Counted from the first letter of the stretch, positions 26,607 to 36,886 are shown. The stretch is 64,000 bases of DNA from Halomarina litorea (GCF_024227715.1 NZ_CP100448.1:2067655-2131654); one strand, 5' to 3'. Notes: generated by a model not told the origin, from the letters alone. A program made the numbers and translations.

Positions 26607-26689
26607 GCCCGCCGTTGGGGCGGGCGGGCCAACCACTTCCCCTCTGCCCGAACCGGGGGAGTTTCCCCCGCTCCACTCCACGACCGACC

Positions 26690-27160
26690 ATGAGCGAGCG
26701 CGTGGTCCGCGTGGACACCGACGAGGCCCTGTCGGACGCACTGGCGGTCCGCCACGAGGTGTTCGTCGAGGGACAGGACGTGCCAGAGGACCTGGAGTAC
26801 GACGAGTGGGACGACGACGACCGGACGGTCCACTTCGTCGCGTACGCGGGGTCGGACGGCGGGACCGACGGGGCGCGCCCCGTCGGCGCGGCCCGCCTCC
26901 GCCCGTACCGCGAGGGCGTCGGGAAGGTCCAGCGGGTGGCCGTCCGCGAGGCCGTCCAGGGCGAGGGCTGGGGGCGACGACTGATGGACGAACTGGAGGC
27001 GGTCGCAGGGGCCGAGGGCTACGAGCGTCTGGAACTCGACGCCCAGACCCACGCCGTCGGGTTCTACGAGCGACTGGGCTACCACGTCACCAGCGAGGAG
27101 GAGTTCCTCGACGCCGGGATACCACACCTCGCGATGGCGAAGGCGCTCCGAAACTGCTGA
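26690..27160 (+). CDS. GNAT-family N-acetyltransferase
   Basis: This acetyl-CoA-dependent acyltransferase has 156 residues. The fold's acetyl-CoA loop is visible as VQRVAVREAVQGEGWGRRLM (motif A, Q/R-x-x-G-x-G/W type), preceded by GAARLRPY and followed by HAVGFYERLGY near the C-terminus. The N-terminal AVRHEVFVEGQDVPEDLEYD is typical of the ElaA/YjcF-like GNAT branch. The acceptor substrate is unknown. It diverges from the ferredoxin gene. Confidence 0.87.
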   Translation: MSERVVRVDTDEALSDALAVRHEVFVEGQDVPEDLEYDEWDDDDRTVHFVAYAGSDGGTDGARPVGAARLRPYREGVGKVQRVAVREAVQGEGWGRRLMDELEAVAGAEGYERLELDAQTHAVGFYERLGYHVTSEEEFLDAGIPHLAMAKALRNC

Positions 27161-27181
27161 AAACGGGGGCCGCGGTCGCCG

Positions 27182-27631
27182 TCAGTTCTCGGTGCGGATG
27201 CGGTACTCGTCGCGGGCGGCCTGCAGCGCCGAGGCGAAGATGGCGAGGTAGTCGACGACGTCGAGGTCCTCGAACCGGCCGGACGTCGCGGAGATGCCGC
27301 GGTTCTTCGACGTCTTGACCGACAGGCCGCTGTCGTCGCTGTCGTCCTCGTCGGTCGAGGTGGCGGTCGTCTCCTCCTCGTCCTCGTCCTGCGTCGAGAC
27401 GGTGTCGATGCCGCGTTCCTCCTCGTGGTCGGCATCGACGTCGGGGTGCTTGACGTCGCCGCGTGCTGGTGCCTCGGCCTCGGCCGAGGACCCGCTCCCG
27501 CGCTTCAGTTTCGCGAGCACGGCCAGCACGGCGAGTACCGCGACGAGGCCGACGACACGTTTGACCGTGCCGCCGCCGCTGGTTTCGATGTCCTCTATCT
27601 CCAGGTCGTCTGCCACGTCGCTTCCAGTCAT
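27182..27631 (-). CDS. Single-helix membrane protein, hypothetical
   Basis: This protein of 149 residues has one membrane helix near the N-terminus (about 25-42, RVVGLVAVLAVLAVLAKL), a long acidic, Glu/Asp/Thr-rich linker (45-110), and a C-terminal helix-forming segment (VVDYLAIFASALQAARDEYR). The layout suggests a membrane-tethered protein with a short interaction domain. No family is recognised. Confidence 0.65.
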   Translation of the reverse strand: MTGSDVADDLEIEDIETSGGGTVKRVVGLVAVLAVLAVLAKLKRGSGSSAEAEAPARGDVKHPDVDADHEEERGIDTVSTQDEDEEETTATSTDEDDSDDSGLSVKTSKNRGISATSGRFEDLDVVDYLAIFASALQAARDEYRIRTEN

Positions 27632-27739
27632 ACTCAGGTCACTCGGTTCACAAGGCGTCTATTTAGCTTCTTTGCAGGCAGAGACAGCTCACCCGCTGTG
27701 CGCCGCGAGCAGCGTCGAGCCGCCCGTTTCGGTGGGGGG

Positions 27740-29104
27740 CTATCGCTCGTGGAGGGTGACGCGCACGGGGTCCCGGGGGTGCATCGTGAGCGACGGACGC
27801 ATCCGGAGTTCCGGCGAGGAGACGAGTTCCATCGAGAACTGCCGGGCGACGGAACTCGTGATGACCTTCGCCTCGACCAGCGAGAGCTGTTTCCCGATAC
27901 AGTGGCGCGGCCCGGCCCCGAACGGGAAGTAGGCGTACCGGTGGCGGCCCTCGGAGCGCTCGGGGAGCCAGCGGTCCGGGTCGAACGTCTCCGGGTCCTC
28001 CCAGTACGTCGGGTCGCGGTGGACCACCCACTGCGGGAGCATCAGCAGGGAGTCCTTCGGGACGCGGTAGCCCCCCAGTCGAACGTCAGTGTTCGTCTGG
28101 CGGAACAGCGTGTACACCGGCGGGTAGAGCCGCATCGTCTCCTTCAGCACCCGCTCGGTGTACTTCAGGTCACGCAGGTCGCCCATCGTCACGGGGCGGT
28201 CGTCCACGGCTCCACCGGCCTCGTTCGGCCGGCGGCCCCCGCCGAGCACCTCGTCCACCTCCTCGTGCAGTCGGGCCTCCACCTCGGGGTGGGTAGCGAT
28301 CTGGTGCCACGCGTAAGTGAGCGTCAGCGCCGTCGTGTCGTGGCCTGCCAGCAGCATCGTCATCATCTCGTCGCGCAACTGCCGGTCGGTCTGGTCGCCC
28401 ATCGCCTGCGCCCGCAGCAGTATCGAGAGCAGGTCCGTCCCCTCTCGCTCGGTGCCGCGACGGCGCTCGATGAGGTCCGCGACGATGCCGTCGAGCGTCG
28501 CCAGTGCCGCCTCGTACTCGCGGTTCTCCGGGGTAGGCACCCACGGCGGCGTCAGGAACCGAACCACGTCGGGTTCGAACCGTTCCCCCAGCGGTTCGAG
28601 GCTGTCCTGTACGGCGTACACCGTCTCCTCGTCGATGTCCGTCCCGAACATCGCATTGACGATGATCTCGACCGTGAGCCGGGCCATCGGCAACTGGACG
28701 TCCAGCGTCTCCCCGTCGGACCACCCATCGAGCGTGGCCCGCGTCTTCTCGGCCATCATATCGGTGAGACCGCCGATACGTCCCATGGTGAACGCGGGCT
28801 GGGCGAGTTGGCGTTGCTCGGCCCAGAAGTCGCCCTCGCTCACGAGGAGTCCCTTCCCGAGCAGGGAGTCGACGGCGTCGTCCTGGAAGTCCGCCTTGCG
28901 GTACTTCTCCTCCTCCGTGACGAGGACGCGTTCGACGTCGTCGGGGTTCGACACCAGATAGGCGTCGACGGGGCCGAGTTGGAACCGCGCGAGGTCACCG
29001 TACGCCCGCCGAACCGCCGTCATAAATCGGAACGGGTTCCGAGCGTACTGGCGGGTGTTCCCCACGACCGGCAACCCGGACGGGCCGGGCGGCTCCGTGT
29101 ACAT
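27740..29104 (-). CDS. Cytochrome P450
   Basis: This heme monooxygenase of 454 residues has all P450 hallmarks: AGHDTTALTLTYAW (I-helix oxygen-activation motif), KETMRLYP (K-helix E-x-x-R), PETFDPDRWLP, and the heme loop FGAGPRHCIG with the proximal Cys near residue 398. It has no N-terminal membrane anchor and should be soluble. P450s are widespread in haloarchaea but substrates are unclear; terpenoid or lipid oxidation is one possibility. A 2Fe-2S ferredoxin gene lies nearby, but no dedicated reductase. Confidence 0.95.
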   Translation of the reverse strand: MYTEPPGPSGLPVVGNTRQYARNPFRFMTAVRRAYGDLARFQLGPVDAYLVSNPDDVERVLVTEEEKYRKADFQDDAVDSLLGKGLLVSEGDFWAEQRQLAQPAFTMGRIGGLTDMMAEKTRATLDGWSDGETLDVQLPMARLTVEIIVNAMFGTDIDEETVYAVQDSLEPLGERFEPDVVRFLTPPWVPTPENREYEAALATLDGIVADLIERRRGTEREGTDLLSILLRAQAMGDQTDRQLRDEMMTMLLAGHDTTALTLTYAWHQIATHPEVEARLHEEVDEVLGGGRRPNEAGGAVDDRPVTMGDLRDLKYTERVLKETMRLYPPVYTLFRQTNTDVRLGGYRVPKDSLLMLPQWVVHRDPTYWEDPETFDPDRWLPERSEGRHRYAYFPFGAGPRHCIGKQLSLVEAKVITSSVARQFSMELVSSPELRMRPSLTMHPRDPVRVTLHER

Positions 29105-29239
29105 ACACGAACCACGGGCCGACCGCGAATAAGGGTTGTTCGCGTCGACGTTCCGTCGTGTGGTTCGTGGGGCGACGGGCTCTCGTGAGACTGTTCTCCT
29201 TCAGGGCTTTTATCCGATGGCCGAGAGTCGAATCAAACG

Positions 29240-29875
29240 ATGGGACGACTCACGCGACGGAAGTTCACCGGTATCGTCGGAACAGCCGCGGCCGCCGCCC
29301 TCGCAGGGTGTTCCGACTCCTCGGACGGCTCCGAAGGTGGAGAGAACAACACGACCGGTGACGGCGGAACGACGGACGGAAACGAGACCACCGCGGGCAA
29401 CGGTACCGGAAACGAGTCGGGCAACGGCACCGGGAACGGAACTGGTACCGCCGACGGCGGGGTGAGTCTCCCCGAGAACGCCTCGGTCGCGTTCGTCGAA
29501 CCGGAGGACGGCGCGACGGTCACGAGTCCCGTGCAGGTCGAGATGCAGGCCGAGGGGTTCACCGTCGAACCCGCCGGCGAGGTGAACGAGAACGCCGGGC
29601 ACTTCCACGTCATGGTCGACGCCGAGGCCGTCCCACAGGGCGAGGTCATCCCGAACGACGAACAGCACATCCACTTCGGCGACGGGTCGACGACGGCCAG
29701 TCTGGAACTCGAACCCGGCGAACACACGCTGGTCCTCCAGCCCGGAAACGGCGCACACGAGGCCTACGACGTCACCGACGGGATCACCATCACCGTCGAG
29801 GAGGGGCAGAGCAACGGGACGGGGAACACCACCGGTACCGTCTCGGGCAACGGTTCCGCCAACGGATCGAACTGA
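29240..29875 (+). CDS. Tat lipoprotein with DUF4399-type domain
   Basis: This cell-surface lipoprotein of 211 residues has a signal [19 protein letters not shown] with lipobox Cys near residue 24. A Gly/Asn/Thr-rich linker (25-75) full of N-x-T sequons follows, then a compact beta domain (80-190) with [37 protein letters not shown] and [10 protein letters not shown]. The His-rich pattern matches DUF4399. The tail has more N-G-T/S sequons, so heavy N-glycosylation is likely. A cttttatcc element at about 29205-29213 may be its TATA box. Confidence 0.85.
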   Translation: MGRLTRRKFTGIVGTAAAAALAGCSDSSDGSEGGENNTTGDGGTTDGNETTAGNGTGNESGNGTGNGTGTADGGVSLPENASVAFVEPEDGATVTSPVQVEMQAEGFTVEPAGEVNENAGHFHVMVDAEAVPQGEVIPNDEQHIHFGDGSTTASLELEPGEHTLVLQPGNGAHEAYDVTDGITITVEEGQSNGTGNTTGTVSGNGSANGSN

Positions 29876-29934
29876 GTCGCGTCGCTCCGGGACTATCGAA
29901 CTGTCCGACTGAAAAATCGCCTCTTCTGACGCCG

Positions 29935-30804
29935 TTACAGCAGGTCTTCGACGTTGTCGGCGACCTCCTCGGGGGTGTCACCCACGGGGACGCCCGCGTC
30001 GTTGAGCGCCTCGATCTTCGACTCCGCAGTGCCCGTGCCGGACCCGCTGACGATGGCGCCCGCGTGGCCCATGCGCTTTCCGGGGGGTGCGGTGCGGCCC
30101 GCGATGAAGCCCGCGACGGGCGTGTCCATGTACTCGGCGATGTAGGCGGCGGCCTCCTCCTCGTCCTCGCCGCCGATTTCGCCGCACATGACGACCACCT
30201 CGGTCTCCTCGTCGTTCTCGAACAGTTCGAGGGCGTCGACGAAGTCCGTCCCGATGATGGGGTCGCCGCCGATGCCGACGGCGGTGGTCTGCCCGATACC
30301 GCGCTGGGTCAGGTTGTCGACGACCTGGTAGGTGAGGGTCCCCGACCGGGAGACGAGACCGACGTTGCCGTCCGAGAAGATGTTCCCGGGCAGGATGCCG
30401 AGTTTCGCCTCGCCGGGCGTGATGAGACCGGGGCAGTTCGGGCCGACGAGATGCGTGTCGGTCTCCGAGAGGCGCTTGTACACCTTCGCCATGTCCTGCT
30501 GGGGGACGCCCTCGGTGATGGCGACGACGAGGTCGAGGTTCGTGTCGAGGGCCTCGAACATCGCGTCCGCCGCGAACGCAGGCGGGACGAACACGACGGA
30601 GGCGTCTGCGTCCTCCTCGTGGACGGCCTCGTCGACGGTGTCGTAGACGGGGATGCCGTCGACCTCCTGCCCGCCCTTACCGGGCACCGCGCCGGCCACG
30701 ACGTTCGTGCCGTAGTCGACCATCTGCCCGGTGTGGAACTTGCCCTCGCCGCCGGTGATACCCTGTACGACCACGCGCGTCTCGTCGTCAACTAGAATGC
30801 TCAT
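29935..30804 (-). CDS. sucD: Succinyl-CoA ligase alpha subunit
   Basis: This subunit of succinyl-CoA synthetase has 289 residues. The CoA-binding Rossmann segment [15 protein letters not shown] lies at the N-terminus, and the phospho-accepting histidine is in [14 protein letters not shown] near residue 250. It works with SucC in the citric acid cycle, making ATP or GTP from succinyl-CoA. It starts on the base that begins the sucC stop (TAATG overlap on the minus strand), so the two are co-translated. Confidence 0.96.
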   Translation of the reverse strand: MSILVDDETRVVVQGITGGEGKFHTGQMVDYGTNVVAGAVPGKGGQEVDGIPVYDTVDEAVHEEDADASVVFVPPAFAADAMFEALDTNLDLVVAITEGVPQQDMAKVYKRLSETDTHLVGPNCPGLITPGEAKLGILPGNIFSDGNVGLVSRSGTLTYQVVDNLTQRGIGQTTAVGIGGDPIIGTDFVDALELFENDEETEVVVMCGEIGGEDEEEAAAYIAEYMDTPVAGFIAGRTAPPGKRMGHAGAIVSGSGTGTAESKIEALNDAGVPVGDTPEEVADNVEDLL

Positions 30805-31946
30805 TAGTTCTCACCTCCCGCGAGTTCGACCGCACGCTGGACGGCCTCCTCGAGGGTCTTCTCGACCTCGATGCGCTCCGTGTTCAGAATCTCCATGCCC
30901 TCCTCGGCGTTCGTCCCCGCGAGGCGGACGACGACCGGCTTGGGAATCTCGTCGAAGCCGTCGAGCGCCTCGTTGATGCCCTTGGCCACCTCGTCGCCGC
31001 GGGTGATGCCGCCGAAGATGTTGAACACCACTGAATCGACGTTCTCGTCGGCGAACACCATGTCGAGTGCGTTCGCGACGCGTTCGGCCTTCGCGCCGCC
31101 GCCGATGTCGAGGAAGTTGGCGGGCTTCCCGCCGTAGTAGTCCACGAGGTCGAGCGTCGTCATGACGAGACCCGCGCCGTTGCCGATGATGCCGACGTTG
31201 CCCGAGAGGCGGACGTAGTCGAAGCCGTACTCGTTGGCCTTCGCCTCCAGGTCGTCCTCGGCGGCCTCGTCTTCCATCTCCGCGAGGTCCGAGTGCCGGA
31301 AGAGGGCGTCGTCGTCGATGTTCATCACGGCGTCCGCACAGACGACCTCGCGGTCGCTCGTGACCATCACGGGGTTGACCTCGATGTCCGTGGCGTCCTT
31401 CGACGCCCAGAGGTCGTACAGCGTCGTGAGGACGTTCGCCACGTCCATCGCGATGTCGCGCTCGACGCCGGCGTCGAAGACCGCCTTCCGTGCCTGATAG
31501 GGGTGCATCCCGAACGCGGGGTCGATGTGCTCGCGGGCGATGGCGTCGGGGTCCTCGGCGGCGACCTCCTCGATGTCCACGCCACCTTTCGTCGAGACCA
31601 TGGCCACGGGTTTGCCCTCGCCGCGGTCCATCGTCACGCCGACGTAGAGTTCGTTCGTGAAGTCGACGGCCTCCTCGACGAGGACGCTGTCGACGTGCAG
31701 GCCCTTCAGGTCCATCCCGAGGATGGCGTCGGCGGCCTCGCGGACCTCCTCCTCGTCGTCCGCGAGTTTGATACCGCCGGCCTTCCCGCGCCCGCCGACC
31801 TGTACCTGCGCCTTGACGGCGACGGGGTAGCCGATGCGCTCGGCGGCCTCGACGACCTCCTCGACGCTCTCGGCGAGTTCCGACTCGGGGACCGGGAGGC
31901 CCGCCTCGGCGAACACCCGCTTCGCCTGGTACTCGTGAAGCTTCAT
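30804..31946 (-). CDS. sucC: Succinyl-CoA ligase beta subunit
   Basis: This ATP-grasp subunit of succinyl-CoA synthetase has 380 residues. [20 protein letters not shown] opens it, [14 protein letters not shown] is the nucleotide-binding loop, DIEVNPVMV the metal site, and [13 protein letters not shown] and [15 protein letters not shown] the phosphohistidine-facing end. It heads the sucCD operon. Together with the sdh operon 13 kb away it supplies two consecutive citric acid cycle steps. Confidence 0.96.
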   Translation of the reverse strand: MKLHEYQAKRVFAEAGLPVPESELAESVEEVVEAAERIGYPVAVKAQVQVGGRGKAGGIKLADDEEEVREAADAILGMDLKGLHVDSVLVEEAVDFTNELYVGVTMDRGEGKPVAMVSTKGGVDIEEVAAEDPDAIAREHIDPAFGMHPYQARKAVFDAGVERDIAMDVANVLTTLYDLWASKDATDIEVNPVMVTSDREVVCADAVMNIDDDALFRHSDLAEMEDEAAEDDLEAKANEYGFDYVRLSGNVGIIGNGAGLVMTTLDLVDYYGGKPANFLDIGGGAKAERVANALDMVFADENVDSVVFNIFGGITRGDEVAKGINEALDGFDEIPKPVVVRLAGTNAEEGMEILNTERIEVEKTLEEAVQRAVELAGGEN

Positions 31947-32039
31947 CGGGCGAACGGCGGAGCGGCGCGCGCATAAATCCCGCCGGTTCGGTCACGTGAG
32001 AACCTGTCGCGTGTGGAGGGTGAACTCGTTAGATTCCGT

Positions 32040-32324
32040 TCAAGCCGGTGACTCGCGGAACTCGCGGACGACGCCGACACTCCCCACGATGACACCCACC
32101 GCGACGAGGAGGGCCCCCCACATGGCGGGATGTGCGTAGCTGATGACGTTACAGCCGTTGGTGAACTGGATGCCCTCCGGGCCGACTCCCGTGAACGTCG
32201 GCGTGTGCGCCCCGGCGCAGTCGGGGAACGCTCCCGACGTGAGCGGGTCCGTGAGGGCGAACAGCACGGACGCCGCGAGCACTCCGACGCCGAACAGCAG
32301 CATCCCCCATCGTTTCAGTCCCAT
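32040..32324 (-). CDS. Two-helix membrane protein, hypothetical
   Basis: The product has 94 residues with membrane helices at about 6-25 (WGMLLFGVGVLAASVLFAL) and 66-86 (MWGALLVAVGVIVGSVGVV). The outside loop between them has two cysteines (PDCAGAH, NGCNVIS) that could form a disulfide. No family is recognised. It reads on the same strand as sucCD but is separated by about 90 bases upstream of it. Confidence 0.65.
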   Translation of the reverse strand: MGLKRWGMLLFGVGVLAASVLFALTDPLTSGAFPDCAGAHTPTFTGVGPEGIQFTNGCNVISYAHPAMWGALLVAVGVIVGSVGVVREFRESPA

Positions 32325-32363
32325 ACGCCACGCTCGCCCAGCGGGGACTTGAATCCCCTGCGA

Positions 32364-32576
32364 CTACGACTCGTCCACGTCGGCGTACAGCCGCGTCAAC
32401 GAGCACTCGGGGCAGACCCACGCCTCGACGTCGTACTTCTCCTTCATCCCGAGGCTTCCGAGCAGTCCACCCCGGGCCTCGTCGGAGACGAGTTTCGTCT
32501 TGAACCCGTCGTCGGTTCGAAGCTTCATCTCCTCCATCGTCACGCCGCAGTCCGGACAGCGGGGGTCCACGTCCAT
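32364..32576 (-). CDS. Small zinc-ribbon protein
   Basis: This protein of 70 residues has two Cys pairs: PRCPDCGV near the N-terminus and WVCPECSL near the C-terminus, a classical zinc ribbon, with a basic middle (DDGFKTKLVSDEARGG). The ATG at 32576 starts it; the much longer open frame upstream is antisense to the oxidoreductase. Such mini-ribbons are common in haloarchaea, with unknown roles. It diverges from the quinone reductase gene. Confidence 0.75.
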   Translation of the reverse strand: MDVDPRCPDCGVTMEEMKLRTDDGFKTKLVSDEARGGLLGSLGMKEKYDVEAWVCPECSLTRLYADVDES

Positions 32577-32660
32577 ATCGACGGGGTCGTCGCCGCCGGT
32601 GAAAACTCCACCCGTCGCCGTGACTGGCACCTTTTTGCGCCCGCCCGCCGACGCCCGAGT

Positions 32661-33617
32661 ATGCGAGCAGTCCGCTATCACGAACACGGCGGTCCCGAGG
32701 TACTGCAGGTCGACGACGTCGAGGCGCCCGACCCGGGACGCGGGGAGGTCCGCGTCTCGATCCGCGCGGCGGGCGTCAACCCCGTCGACACCTACTTCCG
32801 CGAGGGCGAGTACCCCGTCCCCGACCTCCCGTGGCAGGGCGGGTCGGACCTCGCGGGCGTCGTGAGCGCCGTCGGCGAGGGCGTCGAGGAGTTCTCGACG
32901 GGCGACCGCGTGTTCGGGACGGGCCTCGGGCGGACCGACCCCGGCACCTACGCCGAGGAAGTCGTCGCCCGGACGGACCGCCTCGCCGAACTCCCCGAGG
33001 AGGTGTCGTTCACGGAGGGGGCCGCGCTGGCACTCGTCGGCGTCACGGCGTGGCAGGCGTTCGTCCACCACGCGGGCCTCGAACCCGGCGAGACGTGTCT
33101 CGTCCAGTCGGGCAGCGGAGGTGTCGGCCACGTCGCCGTCCAGTTGGCCGACGCGATGGGCGCGCGCGTCGTCACGACGGCGAGCGAGAAGTACCACGGG
33201 CATCTGCGCGACCTGGGCGCGGACGTGACCCTCGACTACCACCGCGACGACCTGGAGGACGCCATCGGCGAGGCGGGTGCACCCGACGTGGTGCTGGAGA
33301 CCATCATGAACGAGTACTTCCCGATGGACGCGCGCGTGGCGGCGACGGGCGCGCGCATCGTCGGCATCGGCAACACCGCCGACGAGGCGCCCGTTCCGAT
33401 GAGCGGCAAGGGGAAGGACCTCCGCTTCCAGTTGATGACGATGTACAACACGCCCGACATCGGCGCGGTCTGCGACCGTCTCGCGTACCTCGCCGAGACG
33501 GGACAGGTCGTCCCGGAGATCGCGCGGACCTACCCCCTCGAAGACGCCGCCGAGGCACAGCGGGCGGTGCTGGAGGACAGTTTCCTCGGGAAACTCGTCC
33601 TCGAAGTCGAGCAGTAG
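32661..33617 (+). CDS. Quinone oxidoreductase-like MDR protein (NADPH-dependent)
   Basis: This zinc-free medium-chain dehydrogenase of 318 residues starts with the GroES-like domain (MRAVRYHEHGGPEVLQVDDV, AAGVNPVDTYFREGEYP). It then has the nucleotide-binding SGSGGVGHVAVQLADAMG near residue 155 and a complete C-terminal return to the first domain. No structural or catalytic zinc ligands are present, so it belongs to the quinone reductase branch that reduces quinones or enals. The ATG at 32661 gives the usual family start. An SDR gene follows 41 bases later. Confidence 0.9.
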   Translation: MRAVRYHEHGGPEVLQVDDVEAPDPGRGEVRVSIRAAGVNPVDTYFREGEYPVPDLPWQGGSDLAGVVSAVGEGVEEFSTGDRVFGTGLGRTDPGTYAEEVVARTDRLAELPEEVSFTEGAALALVGVTAWQAFVHHAGLEPGETCLVQSGSGGVGHVAVQLADAMGARVVTTASEKYHGHLRDLGADVTLDYHRDDLEDAIGEAGAPDVVLETIMNEYFPMDARVAATGARIVGIGNTADEAPVPMSGKGKDLRFQLMTMYNTPDIGAVCDRLAYLAETGQVVPEIARTYPLEDAAEAQRAVLEDSFLGKLVLEVEQ

Positions 33618-33658
33618 GGACACCTAGGGTTATCCCGCCGGCGTCCCACCTCGGTGAC

Positions 33659-34375
33659 ATGAGCGAGGTGGACTTCGACTTCGACGGGCGGGTTGTCGTG
33701 GTGACCGGCGCGAGCGGTGCCCTCGGGAGCGCCATCTGCGAGGCGTTCGCCGACGTGGGCGCGACGGTGGCCGCGACGGACGTGGTCGACCCCGACGACG
33801 AGGACGCGCCCCTTGACGCGGGGCGCGAGGGGATACAGTTCTATCAGGGCGACTTCACCGACGAGGACAGCGTCCGGGACACCGTCGAGGCGATCGCCGA
33901 CGACCACGGGCGGATCGACCACCTCTGTAACGTCGCGGGGTCGTGGCGCGGCGGCGACCCGGTCGAGGAGACTGACGTCGAGACGTTCGAGTTCCTCTTC
34001 GACGTGAACCTGAAGACGATGTTTCTCGCGTCGAAACACGCCCTCCCCCACGTACAGGAGACGGGCGGGACAATCGTCAGCGTCTCCGCTCGCTCCTCGC
34101 TGGAGGGCGGCGAGGGCGACGGCCCCTACCGGGCGTCGAAGGCCGGCGTCCGCCTGTTGACCGAGACCATCGCCGAGGAGAACAGGGGCGTGGTCCGGGC
34201 CAACGCTGTCATGCCGAGCGTCATCGACACGCCGGCCAACCGGGAGATGATGCCCGACGCCGACCACGAGAAGTGGGTCGACCCGGCGGACATCGCGCGG
34301 GTCGTCCTGTTCCTCAGTTCGGACGGCGCGACGCCCACGAGCGGTGCGGCGGTGCCGGTGTACGGCGAGGCCTGA
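33659..34375 (+). CDS. Short-chain dehydrogenase/reductase
   Basis: This SDR oxidoreductase has 238 residues. The cofactor motif VVVTGASGALGSAI is near residue 12, and an acidic Asp after the second strand (AATDVVD) favours NAD(H) over NADP. The catalytic motif is SARSS with YRASK, and NVAGSW replaces the common NNAG. It lies 41 bases after the quinone reductase-like gene and may share its transcript. The substrate is unknown. Confidence 0.9.
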   Translation: MSEVDFDFDGRVVVVTGASGALGSAICEAFADVGATVAATDVVDPDDEDAPLDAGREGIQFYQGDFTDEDSVRDTVEAIADDHGRIDHLCNVAGSWRGGDPVEETDVETFEFLFDVNLKTMFLASKHALPHVQETGGTIVSVSARSSLEGGEGDGPYRASKAGVRLLTETIAEENRGVVRANAVMPSVIDTPANREMMPDADHEKWVDPADIARVVLFLSSDGATPTSGAAVPVYGEA

Positions 34376-34390
34376 CTCCGGGGACCCGAC

Positions 34391-35392
34391 TCAGTCCACG
34401 GAGCGCTCCTCGGGCGGAACGAACGGTCCCACGCTGACGCTGTAGAGCGACACCGTCGCCACGCGGAGCATGTAGGAGACGAGCACCGTGATTGGGATGG
34501 AGACGACGCCCAGCCCGACCGACGTGACCCACGGTCGGAGCGCGGGGCCGACGTTCACCGCGGACTTGGTGTAGGTGAGCGTCAGGAAGACGAGCGTGAC
34601 GAACGCGAGGAGGCCGAAGTAGACGATCATCCGCGAGAGCTTCGCGAGGTCCTGCTGGATGGCGAGCGTCTTGAAGAACTGCCGGGTGACCGCGACGGCC
34701 TTCAGGAGTTCGTGGACGGCCTGCAGGTGGTCGGCGGCCGCCTCCGGGAGGTCCTCGGCGTACTCGTTTCGCAGCCGCTGGGTCGTGACGAGGTTGTCCG
34801 CGTAGCCCGGCCCGAGGAGCGTCGAGAGCACCTCCGTGGTGTCGTCGTTCTTCTCGCGCATGTCGCTCAGCCCATCGGCGTACTCGGCGATGACGTCGAG
34901 CGACTCCGAGAGGTCCTCGTTCGCGCCGTCGGTCGCCTCCCGGACCCGCTCGGTTCGGTCGCGGATGGTCTCGCCGATGAGCGCGAGGAACTCCGCCGGG
35001 TTGCTGGGACTGGCGGGCACGTCGGCCAGTCGCTCCACCTCGTCCCGGAAGTCGATGGTGCCCGACAGCCGGTCCGAGAGCTTGTCCGTCGAGCCGAACA
35101 CCCGCGAGAGGATGAGCTGGTTGATGGAGAGCGTCACCGTGAGGACCGTCAGGAGCCCCGAGGTGAGACCGCTCCCCGTCAGCGTCGGGAGGTTCGAACC
35201 GCTCCCGACGCCGACGTACCCCGTCACGACGAGTGCGTAGACGATACCCCCCACGAGCGCCGACAGTGCGAGACCGATGAGGAGGCGGTTGCCGTCGAGC
35301 AGGAGCCACTGCCGGGCACTGTCGATGGGACCGCCGGTGTCGCGGCCGACCGTCGACGAGGCACCGGTCCCCTCGAAGTCGCTCGTGTCCAT
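34391..35392 (-). CDS. Four-helix membrane protein, hypothetical
   Basis: This protein of 333 residues has membrane helices at about 34-54 and 72-95, a long helical, charged middle (110-235) with coiled-coil potential, and two more helices near 243-265 and 278-300. The C-terminal 30 residues are polar. Such an arrangement suggests a membrane-anchored scaffold or sensor. The frame opens 30 codons further upstream, but the ATG at 35392 gives a sensible acidic start. I do not recognise the family. Confidence 0.7.
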   Translation of the reverse strand: MDTSDFEGTGASSTVGRDTGGPIDSARQWLLLDGNRLLIGLALSALVGGIVYALVVTGYVGVGSGSNLPTLTGSGLTSGLLTVLTVTLSINQLILSRVFGSTDKLSDRLSGTIDFRDEVERLADVPASPSNPAEFLALIGETIRDRTERVREATDGANEDLSESLDVIAEYADGLSDMREKNDDTTEVLSTLLGPGYADNLVTTQRLRNEYAEDLPEAAADHLQAVHELLKAVAVTRQFFKTLAIQQDLAKLSRMIVYFGLLAFVTLVFLTLTYTKSAVNVGPALRPWVTSVGLGVVSIPITVLVSYMLRVATVSLYSVSVGPFVPPEERSVD

Positions 35393-35512
35393 TGCCGGAC
35401 CGACTCGGTCGAAGGGTAAAAAGGCGGACCCTGCCCCGGCGTGCCTATCCGTCGGTTCGCCGCCGACACGGTTCGTACACATTTTTCAACGACCCCCTCG
35501 TTGGCGGGTGAC

Positions 35513-36886
35513 ATGGCAGAACGAGAGACGTGGGCGACGCGCGCGGGGTTCATCCTCGCCGCCATCGGGAGCGCCGTCGGACTCGGCAACATCTGGCGGT
35601 TCCCCTTCCAGACGGCGGAGAACGGCGGGGCGGCGTTCCTCGTCGTCTATCTGGTCGCGGTGCTCCTCATCGGCATCCCGGCACTGCTCGCCGAGTTCGT
35701 CATCGGCCGCCGGGCGAACATCAACGCCATCGAGGCGTTCAGCAAGTTGAACCGACCGCAGTGGGCGTTCATCGGCGCGCTGGGCGTCGTCGGCAGTTTC
35801 TGGACGCTCTCGTACTACAGCGTCGTCGGCGGCTGGGTCATCCGATTCATCTACGCGACGGGGACGGGCGCGGCCTTCGCCGCCCCCGGCGAGTACTTTG
35901 GCACCGTCGCCTCGGGGACGGGAGCCGTCGCGCTCCACGCCCTGTTCATGCTCCTGACGATCGTCATCGTCGCCTTCGGCATCGAGCGCGGTATCGAACT
36001 CGCGACGCGCCTGATGGTACCGAGCATCGTCGTCCTCCTCGTCGGTCTCGCCGTCTACACCGTCACGCTCCCCGGGGCGGCCGGCGGTTACGACTTCTTC
36101 CTCACGCCGGACTTCGGGGCAATCGTCGCGAACGCGGGCACCGTCATCCCCGCGGCGACCGGACAGGCGCTGTTCTCGCTGTCCGTCGGGTTCAGCGTCA
36201 TGATAACGTACGCCTCCTACCTCGGGGCCGACGACAACCTCGGGGCGGACGGCCTCACCATCGCCGTCTCGAACGCGTTCGTCGGCGTCCTCGCGGGACT
36301 CGTCGTCCTTCCCCTCCTGTTCGTCGGCGGCATCGTCCCCGGCACGGAGTCGTTCCCCGCGGGCGGCGGCGCGGGCGCGGTGTTCATCGCGCTCCCGACG
36401 GCGCTCGCGGACCTCCCCGGTCCGCTCGGGCAGGTGGTGGGCGTCGTCTTCTTCGGCACCGTCCTCATCGCGGCGCTCTCCTCCTCGATTAGCCTGCTGG
36501 AGGCCGTCGTCTCCTACCTCGTGGACAACTACGAACTGCCGCGCGCCCCGACCGCACTCGGGCTGGGGAGCGTCATCTTCGTGCTGGGCATCCCCTCGGC
36601 GCTCAGCCTCGGGTGGCTCGACTGGTTCGACGGCATTGCCGTCACGTTGTTCCTCCCGTTCGCCGTCCTGCTGGTCGTCCTGTTCGTCGGCTGGGTCATG
36701 GGACAGGAGGCCGTCGACGAGATTCGACAGGGCACCGGCGGCGTCGGGTCGCTCCCCGTCGTCTGGTTGTGGGCGCTCCGGACGGTGGTGCTCCTCGGCA
36801 TCGTCGTCGTCGTCGCCCTGAACCTGAACGACCTCTTTCTCACGCCGAACTCCGGGTACTACATCGTCCCCGGACCGCTCCGCTGA
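35513..36886 (+). CDS. Neurotransmitter:sodium symporter-family transporter
   Basis: This sodium-coupled transporter of amino acids or related solutes has 457 residues and about eleven membrane helices. The first helix carries the family signature AIGSAVGLGNIWRFPFQ followed by ENGGAAF, which binds sodium and substrate in LeuT-type proteins. GQALFSLSVGFSVMITYASY is the unwound helix 6 region. The length matches prokaryotic members. The ATG at 35513 is 3 codons before the conserved TWATRAGF. Substrate identity is not predictable. Confidence 0.92.
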   Translation: MAERETWATRAGFILAAIGSAVGLGNIWRFPFQTAENGGAAFLVVYLVAVLLIGIPALLAEFVIGRRANINAIEAFSKLNRPQWAFIGALGVVGSFWTLSYYSVVGGWVIRFIYATGTGAAFAAPGEYFGTVASGTGAVALHALFMLLTIVIVAFGIERGIELATRLMVPSIVVLLVGLAVYTVTLPGAAGGYDFFLTPDFGAIVANAGTVIPAATGQALFSLSVGFSVMITYASYLGADDNLGADGLTIAVSNAFVGVLAGLVVLPLLFVGGIVPGTESFPAGGGAGAVFIALPTALADLPGPLGQVVGVVFFGTVLIAALSSSISLLEAVVSYLVDNYELPRAPTALGLGSVIFVLGIPSALSLGWLDWFDGIAVTLFLPFAVLLVVLFVGWVMGQEAVDEIRQGTGGVGSLPVVWLWALRTVVLLGIVVVVALNLNDLFLTPNSGYYIVPGPLR